Below, one piece after another: positions 5,964 to 13,934 of a stretch of 19,345 nucleotides of DNA (its first letter is position 1; every line of letters begins with the position of its first letter). The DNA is taken from positions 1 to 19,345 of the forward strand of contig JABMRO010000161.1 in NCBI GenBank assembly GCA_013202635.1, in the 5' to 3' direction. A program made the position numbers and the translations under genes. The DNA is from Planctomycetota bacterium (GTDB lineage Bacteria > Planctomycetota > Phycisphaerae > Sedimentisphaerales > Anaerobacaceae). The notes under the pieces are model-generated. The model made no database searches. It was not told the origin of the DNA and was given only the letters and a program-made list of their open reading frames with translations.

Positions 5964-6112
5964 AATTCTTACCGATAATGGCCTCATTACTAATAGTGGC
6001 CGACACTGCCAAGCAGCTGAGCAGGGTGTATATGGTATATGTTAATATGTAAGGCCGAGCAGGAAGTCTATTGTAACTTCTTGTTGAATAAGCAATTACG
6101 AAAGAGAACAGC

Positions 6113-7402
6113 ATGAAAATTTTCATGTTAGGTTGGGAATTTCCACCGTTTATCAGCGGTGGCCTGGGCACAGCCTGCTACGGACTCACCAAGGCGATGG
6201 ACCAACTTGGCCTGGAAGTTATTTTCATTCTGCCAAAAATGGTCGAGAGCAGCTATGTTACTCATGTGAAGCTGCTAAGCCCGAACTCCTGGGCGTCCTC
6301 AGCATCCTTTAAGTTCGGCGAACTCAAAAACGTAAGATTTCACGCAATCAACTCAGCGCTGCAACCATACTCAACACCGGATTCTTACAGTCGTCAAATC
6401 GAAGAAACTCTAAGACAAAAACAAAAATCACTCGGCGGCAACATCAGCGGAGCCGGCCAAATCATCAGCAGTGATGACTACAGCAGGGATATGTACACAG
6501 AGGTCTATCGCTATGCTGCGATTGCTGCTGAATTGGCTAAAAAAGAGCAGTTTGACATTGTCCACGCCCATGACTGGATGACCTATCAGGCGGGAATCGC
6601 GGTAGCAAGTATATGCGGAAAACCGCTGATTGTGCACGTACATTCGACAGAATTCGACCGCAGCGGTGAGCACGTCAACCAGATGATTTACGACATCGAA
6701 CGGGAGGGTATGGAACGGGCAAACAAAGTCATCGCTGTTAGTCATTTCACCCGAAATACGATAATCAACCGATATGGTATTAGCGGTGAAAATGTGGAAG
6801 TGGTATATAACGGCGTCGAGCGCAACGGCAACTGGTCTCTGGCCGAAACCGGCATCAATAAAGATGAGAAAATTGTCCTGTTTTTGGGCCGAATCACAAT
6901 GCAAAAAGGCCCGGACTATTTTCTGCAAGCGGCAAAGAAAGTCCTGGATCTGATGGATAATGTCAAGTTTGTTATGGTCGGCTCCGGCGATATGATGCAC
7001 CGCTCGATTGAAATGGCGGCAGAACTCGGCATCGGACATAAGGTGCTGTTCACAGGCTTTTTGCGAGGCGAAGAAGTCCAAAAAATATATCAAATGGCTG
7101 ACCTGTACGTAATGCCTTCTGTATCGGAACCATTTGGAATCGCACCGCTGGAGGCTTTGAACCACGATGTTCCAGTCATAATAAGCAAGCAAAGTGGTGT
7201 ATCAGAAGTTTTGACACATGCTCTGAAAGTTGACTTCTGGGACACAAATGAAATTGCCAACAAGATGATAGCGGTATTGAAATATCCACCGCTGCGAGAA
7301 ACCTTGGCGAACCACGGCAATTTTGAGGTGAGAAAATTACGATGGAAAGACGCAGCAGCCAAGTGTCTCAGAATTTATGAAAAGACACAGGTTGCGGTTT
7401 AA
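6113..7402 (+). CDS. glycogen synthase-like glycosyltransferase (GT-B, GT4/GT5 type)
   Basis: This 429-residue cytoplasmic GT-B enzyme probably extends alpha-glucan chains from a nucleotide sugar. The N-terminal domain opens like glycogen synthases: MKIFMLGWEFPPFISGGLGTACYGL, with the donor-loop GGLGT at 16-20, then DIVHAHDWMTY (148-158) and IVHVHSTEFDR. The second domain has VSHFTRNTIINRYG, YNGVE, FLGRITMQKGPDYF (Arg260 and Lys265 for the diphosphate) and the EX7E motif EPFGIAPLE (Glu339, Glu347). The length is shorter than GlgA (about 480) and the C-terminal motif is GT4-like, so donor and product cannot be told from sequence alone. It is the first gene of the cluster, 42 nt before the GH57 gene, which supports a glucan role. 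The start is ATG with a weak purine-rich AAAGAGA box. Confidence 0.85.
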   Translation: MKIFMLGWEFPPFISGGLGTACYGLTKAMDQLGLEVIFILPKMVESSYVTHVKLLSPNSWASSASFKFGELKNVRFHAINSALQPYSTPDSYSRQIEETLRQKQKSLGGNISGAGQIISSDDYSRDMYTEVYRYAAIAAELAKKEQFDIVHAHDWMTYQAGIAVASICGKPLIVHVHSTEFDRSGEHVNQMIYDIEREGMERANKVIAVSHFTRNTIINRYGISGENVEVVYNGVERNGNWSLAETGINKDEKIVLFLGRITMQKGPDYFLQAAKKVLDLMDNVKFVMVGSGDMMHRSIEMAAELGIGHKVLFTGFLRGEEVQKIYQMADLYVMPSVSEPFGIAPLEALNHDVPVIISKQSGVSEVLTHALKVDFWDTNEIANKMIAVLKYPPLRETLANHGNFEVRKLRWKDAAAKCLRIYEKTQVAV

Positions 7403-7444
7403 TAGAATCACACAAGGAATAGACACAATACGAGATAAGAGATT

Positions 7445-8740
7445 ATGCCTTCTGTATGTTTTTATTTTCAAGTTCATCAGCCCATACGGTTGAGACACTA
7501 TACGGTGTTTGACAAAAACGACCGTTATTTCGACGATTACAAAAATGCTTCTATTTGCCGGAAGGTTGCAAACAAATGTTATCTTCCCACGAATCGATTG
7601 ATCCTTGACTTGATTAACAGATTCGACGGTCGATTCAAAGTGGCATACAGCATTACAGGCGTATTGTTGGAGCAGTTGCTGACATTTTCGCCGGAAGTCA
7701 TAAGCACATTTGACGCTCTTGCCCAAACCGGCTGCGTAGAATTTCTGGCCGAGACATATTATCACAGTCTGAGTTTTTTATACTCCCGCAACGAATTCGT
7801 AGATCAGGTGAACAAGCACACTGAAACTATTAACAACTATTTCGGCCAAAAGCCCCGGATATTCAGAAACACGGAACTGATATACAATAACGAGTTGGCC
7901 ACACTTATCGAGTCAACAGGAAATTTTGACGCGATAATAACCGAAGGGGCAGATCATATCTTAGGCTATCGAAGCCCGAATTTTGTCTATAAGCCGAGAG
8001 ACTGCAATAATTTGAAACTTTTACTGAAAAACTATTCGCTCAGTGATGACATTGCATTTAGATTTTCGAACCGAGACTGGACCCAGTGGCCTTTGACGGC
8101 CGATAAATTCGCCCAATGGATAAGCAATGTAAACGGAAACGGCAATGTGGTCAATCTGTTTATGGACTATGAGACATTCGGCGAACACCAATGGGAAGAC
8201 ACCGGTATATTCGATTTCATGCGACATCTGCCGGAAACGATTTTAAGGCATCCGGACAATAATTTTAAGACTCCAAGCGAGGTAGTGCAAAGTTATCAAC
8301 CTGTTGGGATAGTTGACGTGCCGCACGTGATAAGCTGGGCTGATATCGAAAGAGACCTCTCGGCCTGGGTCGGAAACGCGATGCAATCCAATGCTATCCA
8401 CGAACTTTACCGGCTTGAAAAGAAAATCAAACAAACCGCCAACGAAAAAATCATTGCTGACTGGCGAAAATTGCAGGTATCGGACCATTTCTATTATATG
8501 TGTACAAAATATTTTGCAGACGGCGACGTGCATAAATATTTTAATCCCTATAATTCACCTTACGACTCTTATATAAACTTTATGAATGTATTAGGTAATC
8601 TTCACAGTCGCTGCCGCAAGCCGGCAGACGGTGATGCTGCTTCTCTCGCACTAAAACAAAAGACAGAGGGATTTGTGCGAGCCGGTTCACGAAATAATAA
8701 ACCGTCCGACTTGTCCGTCAGTTCTGCCGGAGCAAAATAG
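7445..8740 (+). CDS. GH57 alpha-amylase or 4-alpha-glucanotransferase
   Basis: This 431-residue GH57 enzyme acts on alpha-1,4-glucans. The conserved regions appear in order: FYFQVHQPIR with HQP at 11-13; GCVEFLAETYYHSLS with His107; FRNTELIYNN with the nucleophile Glu144; and LFMDYETFGEHQ with the acid/base Asp241. The C-terminal part is helical, as is usual, and ends in a polar Ala/Ser-rich tail. Members with this start and the MDYETFG region are alpha-amylases or glucanotransferases; branching enzymes of the family are longer and have different motifs. There is no signal peptide, so it is cytoplasmic. It lies 42 nt behind the glycosyltransferase and 183 nt before the debranching enzyme, so it probably trims or rearranges stored glucan. 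The start is ATG with a weak GAGATAAGAG box. Confidence 0.87.
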   Translation: MPSVCFYFQVHQPIRLRHYTVFDKNDRYFDDYKNASICRKVANKCYLPTNRLILDLINRFDGRFKVAYSITGVLLEQLLTFSPEVISTFDALAQTGCVEFLAETYYHSLSFLYSRNEFVDQVNKHTETINNYFGQKPRIFRNTELIYNNELATLIESTGNFDAIITEGADHILGYRSPNFVYKPRDCNNLKLLLKNYSLSDDIAFRFSNRDWTQWPLTADKFAQWISNVNGNGNVVNLFMDYETFGEHQWEDTGIFDFMRHLPETILRHPDNNFKTPSEVVQSYQPVGIVDVPHVISWADIERDLSAWVGNAMQSNAIHELYRLEKKIKQTANEKIIADWRKLQVSDHFYYMCTKYFADGDVHKYFNPYNSPYDSYINFMNVLGNLHSRCRKPADGDAASLALKQKTEGFVRAGSRNNKPSDLSVSSAGAK

Positions 8741-8755
8741 ATGTCCTTGCTTGGT

Positions 8756-8810
8756 CTTCGCTCAGCATGAAGGTGGTAAGTTTTTTTTCGCCCTGGGCGG
8801 AGTCGAAAGG
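8756..8810. repeat. candidate dispersed intergenic repeat
   Basis: The gap between the GH57 and debranching genes contains CTTCGCTCAGCATGA (8756-8770), a T8 run, and CGCCCTGGGCGGAGTCGAAAGG-like sequence (8789-8810). Wordings of the kind 'CGCTCAGCATGA' and 'CTTTCGACTCCGCCCAGGG' recur as scattered palindromic repeats in many bacterial genomes. The minus-strand translation here (GPFDSAQGE) is a familiar spurious peptide from such repeats. A related segment lies at 3831-3846. Copy number cannot be seen from one window. Confidence 0.45.
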
Positions 8811-8923
8811 TCCTCCAACAAAACTTGATAACGGAGTAATATAATACAGGAAAAGGATTTTTAGGAAGCCTGACATTTTCCCACGATACATTTTCTCACT
8901 ATGATGCTTTTCGGAGTAAAATT

Positions 8924-11011
8924 GTGTTAGCATTGCAAAAAGCTGAAAATAAATGGTCTTTGTTCGGCAACAAGTCTCGGAATGGAAGCCCGGCAGCAGT
9001 ATCCATATCAACCGCCAATCAACCTATCGAGCATTTATTGACGAGAGAATGGCTATTGACCAACGAACGCGGCAGCTACGCATCATCAACCATCGCCGGC
9101 TGCAATACGAGAGGATATCACGGACTGCTTATCGGCTCTCTTAACCCGCCGGTTAACAGGATAATGGCATTGGCCAATTGTCTGGAGATGGTTATTGTTA
9201 AAGGACAGTCATTTAACCTTTCAACGTTCGAATTCAACGACAAATTCACCCCGGCCGGCCATAGCCTTCTAAAACAATTCCGACAGGATTTCGGGGTACA
9301 TTTCGACTACGAACTGGACAAACTCAAACTGACTAAATCCATATATCTTCTCCGCGATAAAGATACCGTAGCCCTGGTCTATGATTTTACCAGCGTTCCG
9401 GAACCGCTGGATTTTGTTTCAAGACCTTTCGTCGGCCTCAGAGACTTCCACACCCTACAGCATTCTCACGCTCCATTATGTGCCAAACGGCTCGGCGACA
9501 GCGTGCTGGTTCGTCATGATGTCCCGAATAGCTGTGAGTTATTGCTGAACTGCCCATCCGTGAACTTTGTCGTTGATCGTCAATGGTGGTTTAATTTCGT
9601 ATATCGCAACAACAGGGAAAGAGGTCAGGAGTTTACTGAAGACCTGTGGACACCCGGCTTTTTTAAGTGCCGGATGGAAACACCGACCAAGATTGTTTTA
9701 TGGGCAAACCTGAGCCCACCGTGGGCCCGCTATAAGCCCGATGAGCTAACCAAGCTTGATATTGATACAGTCCGCGAAGATTTGCTCAGGCACCAGGAAA
9801 ACATAAAACATAAAGCCGGCTCGATGGGAGTATCGAGAAACGGGAATCGAGCATCGATTTTCGAGACGCTTTGTCTGACTGCCGAGGAGTTTATTGTAAA
9901 ACGACAAACAAACAATCACCAGAGAACCACTATTTTGGCCGGCTATCCATGGTTCGCAGACTGGGGCAGAGATGCTTTTATAGCCTTGCCGGGTTTGTTA
10001 CTGGCAACCGGCAGGTTTGACGAGGCAAAGTCAGTCCTGACCACGTTTGCCTCAGCAGCGGATGAGGGTATGATTCCAAATCGTTTCGATGACAGGAGCG
10101 GCACAACTTACTTTAACAGCGTCGATGCTTCTCTTTGGTTTATCAACGCGGCTTTTCAATACCTTCAGGCCGGCGGCGATTCAAACACCTTCAATCAGGA
10201 GCTTATGCCGACAATCCGCTGGATTATAGAGTCCTACCATAAAGGCACGCGCTTCGATATCCACGCCGACACCGATGGGCTGATAACGGCAGGCAACGAC
10301 CAGACTCAGCTAACCTGGATGGACGCCAAGTATGATGGGGTCGCTTTTACACCCAGATGCGGCAAAGCGGTCGAGGTCAACGCCCTGTGGTATAATTCTC
10401 TCTGCCTCCTCGCCCAACATCAACCCGGCCTGGATACAGAAAACGCAGAGCAGTACAAACAGATGGCAGATAAAGTTCGGACGAGCTTTTGCGAACTGTT
10501 CTGGAACAAAAGCAAGGGTTACTTAAATGACTGCATTTTGCCTGACGGGGCAGTCGATGACAGTCTCCGGCCGAACCAGATATTCGCGGTTTCACTTCCA
10601 TATTCGCCATTGTCACCATCACAACAAAAATCAGTCGTAAAGGCGGTGCAAAACCAGTTGTTAACGCCTTACGGCCTGAGAACATTGAACGTTCAGAACA
10701 GCCGCTATCAGGGTATATACACCGGTCCACAACAACAACGTGACGAAGCTTATCACCAGGGTACAGTCTGGGCGTTTCTGTTAGGACCGTTTGTAGAAAG
10801 CTTCCTGAAGGTCAACGGATTCAGCCGCAAAAGCAGGAAAAAGGCCGCCGAATTTATTAAGCCCCTCCTGCGGCACTTAAATGAAGATAGCTGCCTCGGG
10901 TCCGTCTCGGAGATATTCGACGGAGATATGCCTCATAAACCAAGAGGATGTATCGCCCAGTCATGGAGTGTGGCCGAACTCATCAGGGCCTATCTGTTGA
11001 TAAACGGCTAA
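8924..11011 (+). CDS. glycogen debranching enzyme (amylo-alpha-1,6-glucosidase, GH133)
   Basis: This 695-residue protein hydrolyses alpha-1,6 branch points in glycogen-like glucan. The N-terminal domain (about 36-260) has the family pattern REWLLTNERGSYASSTIAGCNTRGYHGLLIG and a beta-sandwich layout. The C-terminal (alpha/alpha)6 barrel starts near 310 and contains AGYPWFADWGRDAFIALPGLLLATGRFDEA (about 339-368), GMIPNRFDD, NSVDASLWF, LTWMDAKYDG (about 464-473) with VEVNALWYNSL, then DEAYHQGTVWAFLLGPF and GCIAQSWSVAELIRAY near the end. It is full length for the archaeal/bacterial single-function type and has no signal peptide. The start is GTG, with GGAG 8 nt upstream. It completes a synthesis-plus-breakdown set with the two upstream genes, though 183 nt with a repeat-like element separates it from GH57. 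Confidence 0.9.
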   Translation: MLALQKAENKWSLFGNKSRNGSPAAVSISTANQPIEHLLTREWLLTNERGSYASSTIAGCNTRGYHGLLIGSLNPPVNRIMALANCLEMVIVKGQSFNLSTFEFNDKFTPAGHSLLKQFRQDFGVHFDYELDKLKLTKSIYLLRDKDTVALVYDFTSVPEPLDFVSRPFVGLRDFHTLQHSHAPLCAKRLGDSVLVRHDVPNSCELLLNCPSVNFVVDRQWWFNFVYRNNRERGQEFTEDLWTPGFFKCRMETPTKIVLWANLSPPWARYKPDELTKLDIDTVREDLLRHQENIKHKAGSMGVSRNGNRASIFETLCLTAEEFIVKRQTNNHQRTTILAGYPWFADWGRDAFIALPGLLLATGRFDEAKSVLTTFASAADEGMIPNRFDDRSGTTYFNSVDASLWFINAAFQYLQAGGDSNTFNQELMPTIRWIIESYHKGTRFDIHADTDGLITAGNDQTQLTWMDAKYDGVAFTPRCGKAVEVNALWYNSLCLLAQHQPGLDTENAEQYKQMADKVRTSFCELFWNKSKGYLNDCILPDGAVDDSLRPNQIFAVSLPYSPLSPSQQKSVVKAVQNQLLTPYGLRTLNVQNSRYQGIYTGPQQQRDEAYHQGTVWAFLLGPFVESFLKVNGFSRKSRKKAAEFIKPLLRHLNEDSCLGSVSEIFDGDMPHKPRGCIAQSWSVAELIRAYLLING

Positions 11012-11018
11012 AGAATCA

Positions 11019-11102
11019 AAACTGCTTTGCCATAACTTTTCAGGTCATAACAACATCGAAATTTCGCGCAATCTTGTCAAAAACTGCTCTATATAAACTG
11101 CT
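11019..11102 (+). repeat. three copies of the octamer AAACTGCT
   Basis: The 147-bp gap after the debranching gene holds AAACTGCT at 11019-11026, 11081-11088 and 11095-11102. The last two are 14 bp apart and sit directly upstream of a TTGACA box. The arrangement looks like activator half-sites, but no regulator is known. Confidence 0.35.
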
Positions 11103-11130
11103 TGACAGCAAGATTTACAAGACTTGTCAT
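11102..11130 (+). promoter_or_regulatory. sigma70-type promoter for the NlpC-like gene
   Basis: A consensus TTGACA (11102-11107), a 17-nt spacer and TGTCAT (11125-11130, four of six consensus bases) lie about 28 nt before the GTG at 11159. The gene can therefore be transcribed apart from the glucan cluster. Confidence 0.45.
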
Positions 11131-11158
11131 ACTCATTTAAATATCGGGAGCATGAACC

Positions 11159-12346
11159 GTGAATCGTTCGAAGATTATTTCTGTGGCGGCAATTACTACC
11201 ATCGTGGGGACGTTTGCTTATTTCTTCACAATGCAGTGCCTTAAGTTGGCAGAGCCACATAAGCACACCCAGGATAGAGTTTCGGCAAAGCCGCCAAAGG
11301 CAGCTGAGAAATCTCACGTATGGAATGAAGCGACCAAAAAAGAAGTATCGGTAGTTCCTGAAAGAGATATCTTCGCAGACTGTGTAAAACACAATTGCCC
11401 TACCATTCTGATTCAATCGAGTATTGACGGCGGCCTCTGGGTAAAGGATACGGCGATTTATCCATTGAAAGACCGAAAAGTTGTGTTAAAAGTCGATAGA
11501 GTTCCCGAAGTGAAGATAAGATGGTATCAGATAATTCCCGATATCTCAAAGATTTACAAAAACGCTAATTTTCCATGGGAGAAAGACCCATATAAATGGG
11601 TCGGTTTGGCCAAAATAGATTACCACAGGAAAGAACTGACCAAATTTCAAGATCATTGGCAGATAAAGCCATTTGACGATGAAAATGACCCCGAAGTTCG
11701 AGACAAAGAATCGTTCTCGTACCGCTCCTCTCAGGACAAGGCTGAAAATTCCCGATTCTATCACAAAGACGTCGGCAGCTTCTGGTTTCAGGCTGAAATC
11801 GCACAAGAAGATAAGATTTACAGATCGCCGGGGATTGAAGATTCCGACGAAAAGGGACTGTCGCCAAAGGTGTTTCGAGTCTCGATAAGAGATGGAAATG
11901 GGTATATTGGGTACCTGACTTCTTTTTTTAACGTGCCGGGATTATTCGGCTCAATTACGTACCAAAGCAGTAACTATATCGGAACGGATTGTGCCGACGT
12001 GCTAATGGCAGCCTATGGGAAGTGGAAGAACAAACCGATTACAAAAAACTACAACGTAGCGATGTTAGTCAGCCAGTGGCGGCATGTTGAGGAATTTGAT
12101 ATATTGCAAGGAACTCCTGATAAGCAGTTGAAGTGGGCAAGGGACATCAATCCGGGTGATTTTATAGCTGTCCGTTATAGCGGCAGCAAACAGTATCAAC
12201 ATATTGGTGCTCTTTTCGAAGATGTGAACAAAGACGGGCTTTTGGACGGTGGTGACATTGTTATCCATGCCGGGCCGGTGCCGCTTCATTGTTCATACAT
12301 AAGAGAAGGCAACTTTGACGGCCACGTCGTTATTCTAAGACCATAA
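11159..12346 (+). CDS. membrane-anchored envelope protein with NlpC/P60-like C-terminus
   Basis: This 395-residue protein has one N-terminal membrane segment (6-24) that may stay as an anchor. Residues about 60-265 form an unrecognised, charged, strand-rich region with many aromatics. The C-terminal 125 residues resemble a papain-like NlpC/P60 fold: YIGTDCADVLMAAYG with Cys278, a link ending in DINPGDFIAVRY, then QHIGALFED with His348, and a later IHAGPVPLHC (His370, His377). Cys and His in that order and spacing fit a cell-wall peptidase or amidase of the NlpC type, but this is a motif reading only. An EF-hand/dockerin-like loop DVNKDGLLD (355-363) sits immediately after the His348 strand and may bind calcium. 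The start is GTG with GGGAG 9 nt upstream. It shares a strand with the glucan genes but probably has its own promoter. Confidence 0.65.
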   Translation: MNRSKIISVAAITTIVGTFAYFFTMQCLKLAEPHKHTQDRVSAKPPKAAEKSHVWNEATKKEVSVVPERDIFADCVKHNCPTILIQSSIDGGLWVKDTAIYPLKDRKVVLKVDRVPEVKIRWYQIIPDISKIYKNANFPWEKDPYKWVGLAKIDYHRKELTKFQDHWQIKPFDDENDPEVRDKESFSYRSSQDKAENSRFYHKDVGSFWFQAEIAQEDKIYRSPGIEDSDEKGLSPKVFRVSIRDGNGYIGYLTSFFNVPGLFGSITYQSSNYIGTDCADVLMAAYGKWKNKPITKNYNVAMLVSQWRHVEEFDILQGTPDKQLKWARDINPGDFIAVRYSGSKQYQHIGALFEDVNKDGLLDGGDIVIHAGPVPLHCSYIREGNFDGHVVILRP

Positions 12347-12419
12347 ATACTCTAAGAAATACAGCCTCCGTCGAACTTAATAAGCATCCACCGATTAATA
12401 CAGCTAAATTTTAACATCT

Positions 12420-12447
12420 GTTGAAGGTTGAAAAAGCAACTTTCAAC
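12420..12447. terminator. bidirectional stem-loop between convergent genes
   Basis: GTTGAAGGTTG (12420-12430) pairs with CAACTTTCAAC (12437-12447) through 11 positions, one of them a G-T wobble, around an AAAAAG loop. It lies between the rightward NlpC-like gene and the leftward methyltransferase gene, whose stop it overlaps. The T-tracts are weak on both sides. Confidence 0.45.
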
Positions 12448-13480
12448 ACTTCAATTCTTCCCGAATCAGGCAGCCTTCGCTGGGGCAGAAAGCTCGAATA
12501 TTCTTTTCTGGCGTGGCGGGTGGTACTTCACAGCCCGGCATTAAAATGAACTTGTCCGGGACATCTATAAGGCACTGCCTGGCGGCATCGGCTACATCCT
12601 GGCTGCTGCCATCAAACAAGACACCGGCCGGATTCATATTACCGCACAGAGTAACCTCGGATCCGGCAAGTCCCTTAGGGACAAGCTCCCTGGCCATCTT
12701 GAGCGGGACCATCCAGTCAACATCTATGATATCTGTTCCACTTTGGGCCATGTGTTGTACGATATTTGTTATATCCCCGCAGACATGCAGTTTCGCCGCG
12801 GCTCCGGCCTCGTGAACAGCCGCTATCAGTTTCTGCTCCAAAGGCATTACAAGCTCGGCATACATCTTCGGAGCAATCAGGCTCGCTGCCGAATCACCAA
12901 CACCAATCATGTCCGCGCCGGCCTTTACCTGAGCTACGGCAAAGGTAATTGCATTCTGGACGATAATGTTGCCTGCTTCAAGGAACAGGTCCGGCCTGTC
13001 TATAAGGTCAAGCATCGCATTTTCAACCCCGCGCAGGTCGCCATATTCCGCCAACGGACCTTCCACCCAGCCAAGAACGCTGTGAGTTTGCCCGATTTCA
13101 GAGGCCATCTTATGCACACTTTCAATTCGCTGCTTCGTCCGGGCGGCATTTTCGATATCAAACGGCTTCAAGCAAGGTATGTCTTCGCGGGTCTTTAGGA
13201 ACACATCCTTCGGCCTTCCAACCCCTTCGGGCGGATATTCGAATTCCATCCCATAAGCAGATGCTTCACGCCAGGGATCGCTTATCGCACTTATCTGGTC
13301 GATATTAAACGCCCGTGTGACCGCAAGCTGTGCCTGAGCCAGGACGTCACCATCGAGATAATAATCTCTGTATGAACGCCCGATGAAATTGGCCGCCCAG
13401 GCCATAAAGATAGGAGTAACGGCGGGACGGTCGTAAGAATTGCCCTTTAAAATCGCATAAATTCGTTCTTTCGGAGTCAT
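12443..13480 (-). CDS. URO-D/MtaA-type corrinoid methyltransferase homologue
   Basis: This 345-residue protein belongs to the uroporphyrinogen decarboxylase superfamily in its MtaA/CmuA methyltransferase branch. The start MTPKERIYAILKGNSYDRPAVTPIFMAWA is typical. GADMIGVGDSAASLIAPKMYAELVMPLEQKL follows near 188-218. The zinc ligands of the methyltransferases are present as LHVCG (His232, Cys234) and PGCEVP (Cys317), the H-x-C-xn-C pattern that binds the thiol methyl acceptor. True HemE lacks this pattern. It should be cytoplasmic and move methyl groups between a corrinoid protein and a thiol such as coenzyme M or a similar acceptor; the substrate is unknown. There is no corrinoid protein or activator gene in the window. 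It is the last gene of a leftward run, 14 nt behind rnpA, with AAGGTGA before its ATG, so it is probably co-transcribed with it. Confidence 0.82.
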   Translation of the reverse strand: MTPKERIYAILKGNSYDRPAVTPIFMAWAANFIGRSYRDYYLDGDVLAQAQLAVTRAFNIDQISAISDPWREASAYGMEFEYPPEGVGRPKDVFLKTREDIPCLKPFDIENAARTKQRIESVHKMASEIGQTHSVLGWVEGPLAEYGDLRGVENAMLDLIDRPDLFLEAGNIIVQNAITFAVAQVKAGADMIGVGDSAASLIAPKMYAELVMPLEQKLIAAVHEAGAAAKLHVCGDITNIVQHMAQSGTDIIDVDWMVPLKMARELVPKGLAGSEVTLCGNMNPAGVLFDGSSQDVADAARQCLIDVPDKFILMPGCEVPPATPEKNIRAFCPSEGCLIREELKC

Positions 13481-13494
13481 AAAATCACCTTATG

Positions 13495-13875
13495 TTATAT
13501 TGACAAATCAGCCAATTTGACCAGGGCCAAAAACGAGCTCTTTACCTGCTCAAATGTCGGTTGCCTCTGAGCTTTTCCGGTGCCGGTCTTTTTCAGCCAA
13601 CGGGGCGAAATCATAAGCAAATAATCAAAGCCGGCCGGAATCACGTCCTGGCTCTGCCGAAACGCCTCACGCAGCAGCCGCTTCAAACGGTTACGAATAA
13701 CCGCACCTCCGCATGATTTGCCTACAGATACCCCAAGTCGAGCAAAGCTGCAATCGTTTTCGGCCATGTACAACGTAAGCAGCCCGTTGCTCAGACGCCA
13801 GCCGCGATCCAAAACAGATTTGAACTGCCGGTTGTTGATGAGCCTTTTCTCTTTCGAAAACGAAAACCGCTTCAA
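13495..13875 (-). CDS. rnpA: ribonuclease P protein component
   Basis: This 126-residue protein subunit of RNase P helps the catalytic RNA cut 5' leaders from pre-tRNA. It is basic overall and shows the family pattern in order: FSKEKRLINNRQFKSVLDRG at the start, RLGVSVGKSCGGAVIRNRLKRLLREAFR with the RNR signature (about 61-64 and on), and DYLLMISPRW near 84-93. The start is TTG, preceded about 4 nt upstream by GGTGG. Length is usual. The gene order is unusual: the 59 nt upstream cannot hold rpmH, and the neighbours are a cation antiporter upstream and a methyltransferase 14 nt downstream. The common rpmH-rnpA-yidD-yidC order is not seen. Confidence 0.92.
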   Translation of the reverse strand: MKRFSFSKEKRLINNRQFKSVLDRGWRLSNGLLTLYMAENDCSFARLGVSVGKSCGGAVIRNRLKRLLREAFRQSQDVIPAGFDYLLMISPRWLKKTGTGKAQRQPTFEQVKSSFLALVKLADLSI

Positions 13876-13934
13876 GATTCCACCACAAGAAAAAAAACTT
13901 TTCTGCCTCTCAGAGCCAAATCAAAGCACTACAT

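Larger units (their letters stand above)
5477..6112. other. 636-bp intergenic region, no gene supported
   Basis: No coding frame with a ribosome binding site or sensible composition was found on either strand. The first 150 bp contain two long-loop inverted repeats (5484-5513 and 5584-5619). The last 180 bp contain a promoter-like pair at 5935-5963 and a stem at 6060-6083 before the glycosyltransferase gene. The middle (about 5640-5930) shows nothing recognisable. Confidence 0.5.

Noticed and set aside
5665..6171. Short minus-strand frames in the gap before the glucan cluster
   Set aside because: No Shine-Dalgarno, non-coding composition and no motifs; the second runs into the glycosyltransferase start.
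6428..7192. Long open frame (254 codons) on the minus strand
   Set aside because: It lies wholly antisense to the glycosyltransferase gene, whose motifs are complete. The product is His/Cys/Phe-rich without a recognisable domain, as expected for the shadow of a coding strand.
12443..13480. Labelling this gene hemE (uroporphyrinogen decarboxylase)
   Set aside because: It carries the His-x-Cys...Cys zinc pattern of the methyltransferase branch and lacks the usual HemE N-terminal RQAGR motif.
13876..13934. rpmH expected just upstream of rnpA
   Set aside because: Only 59 nt are available and no L34-like peptide is encoded there on either strand.
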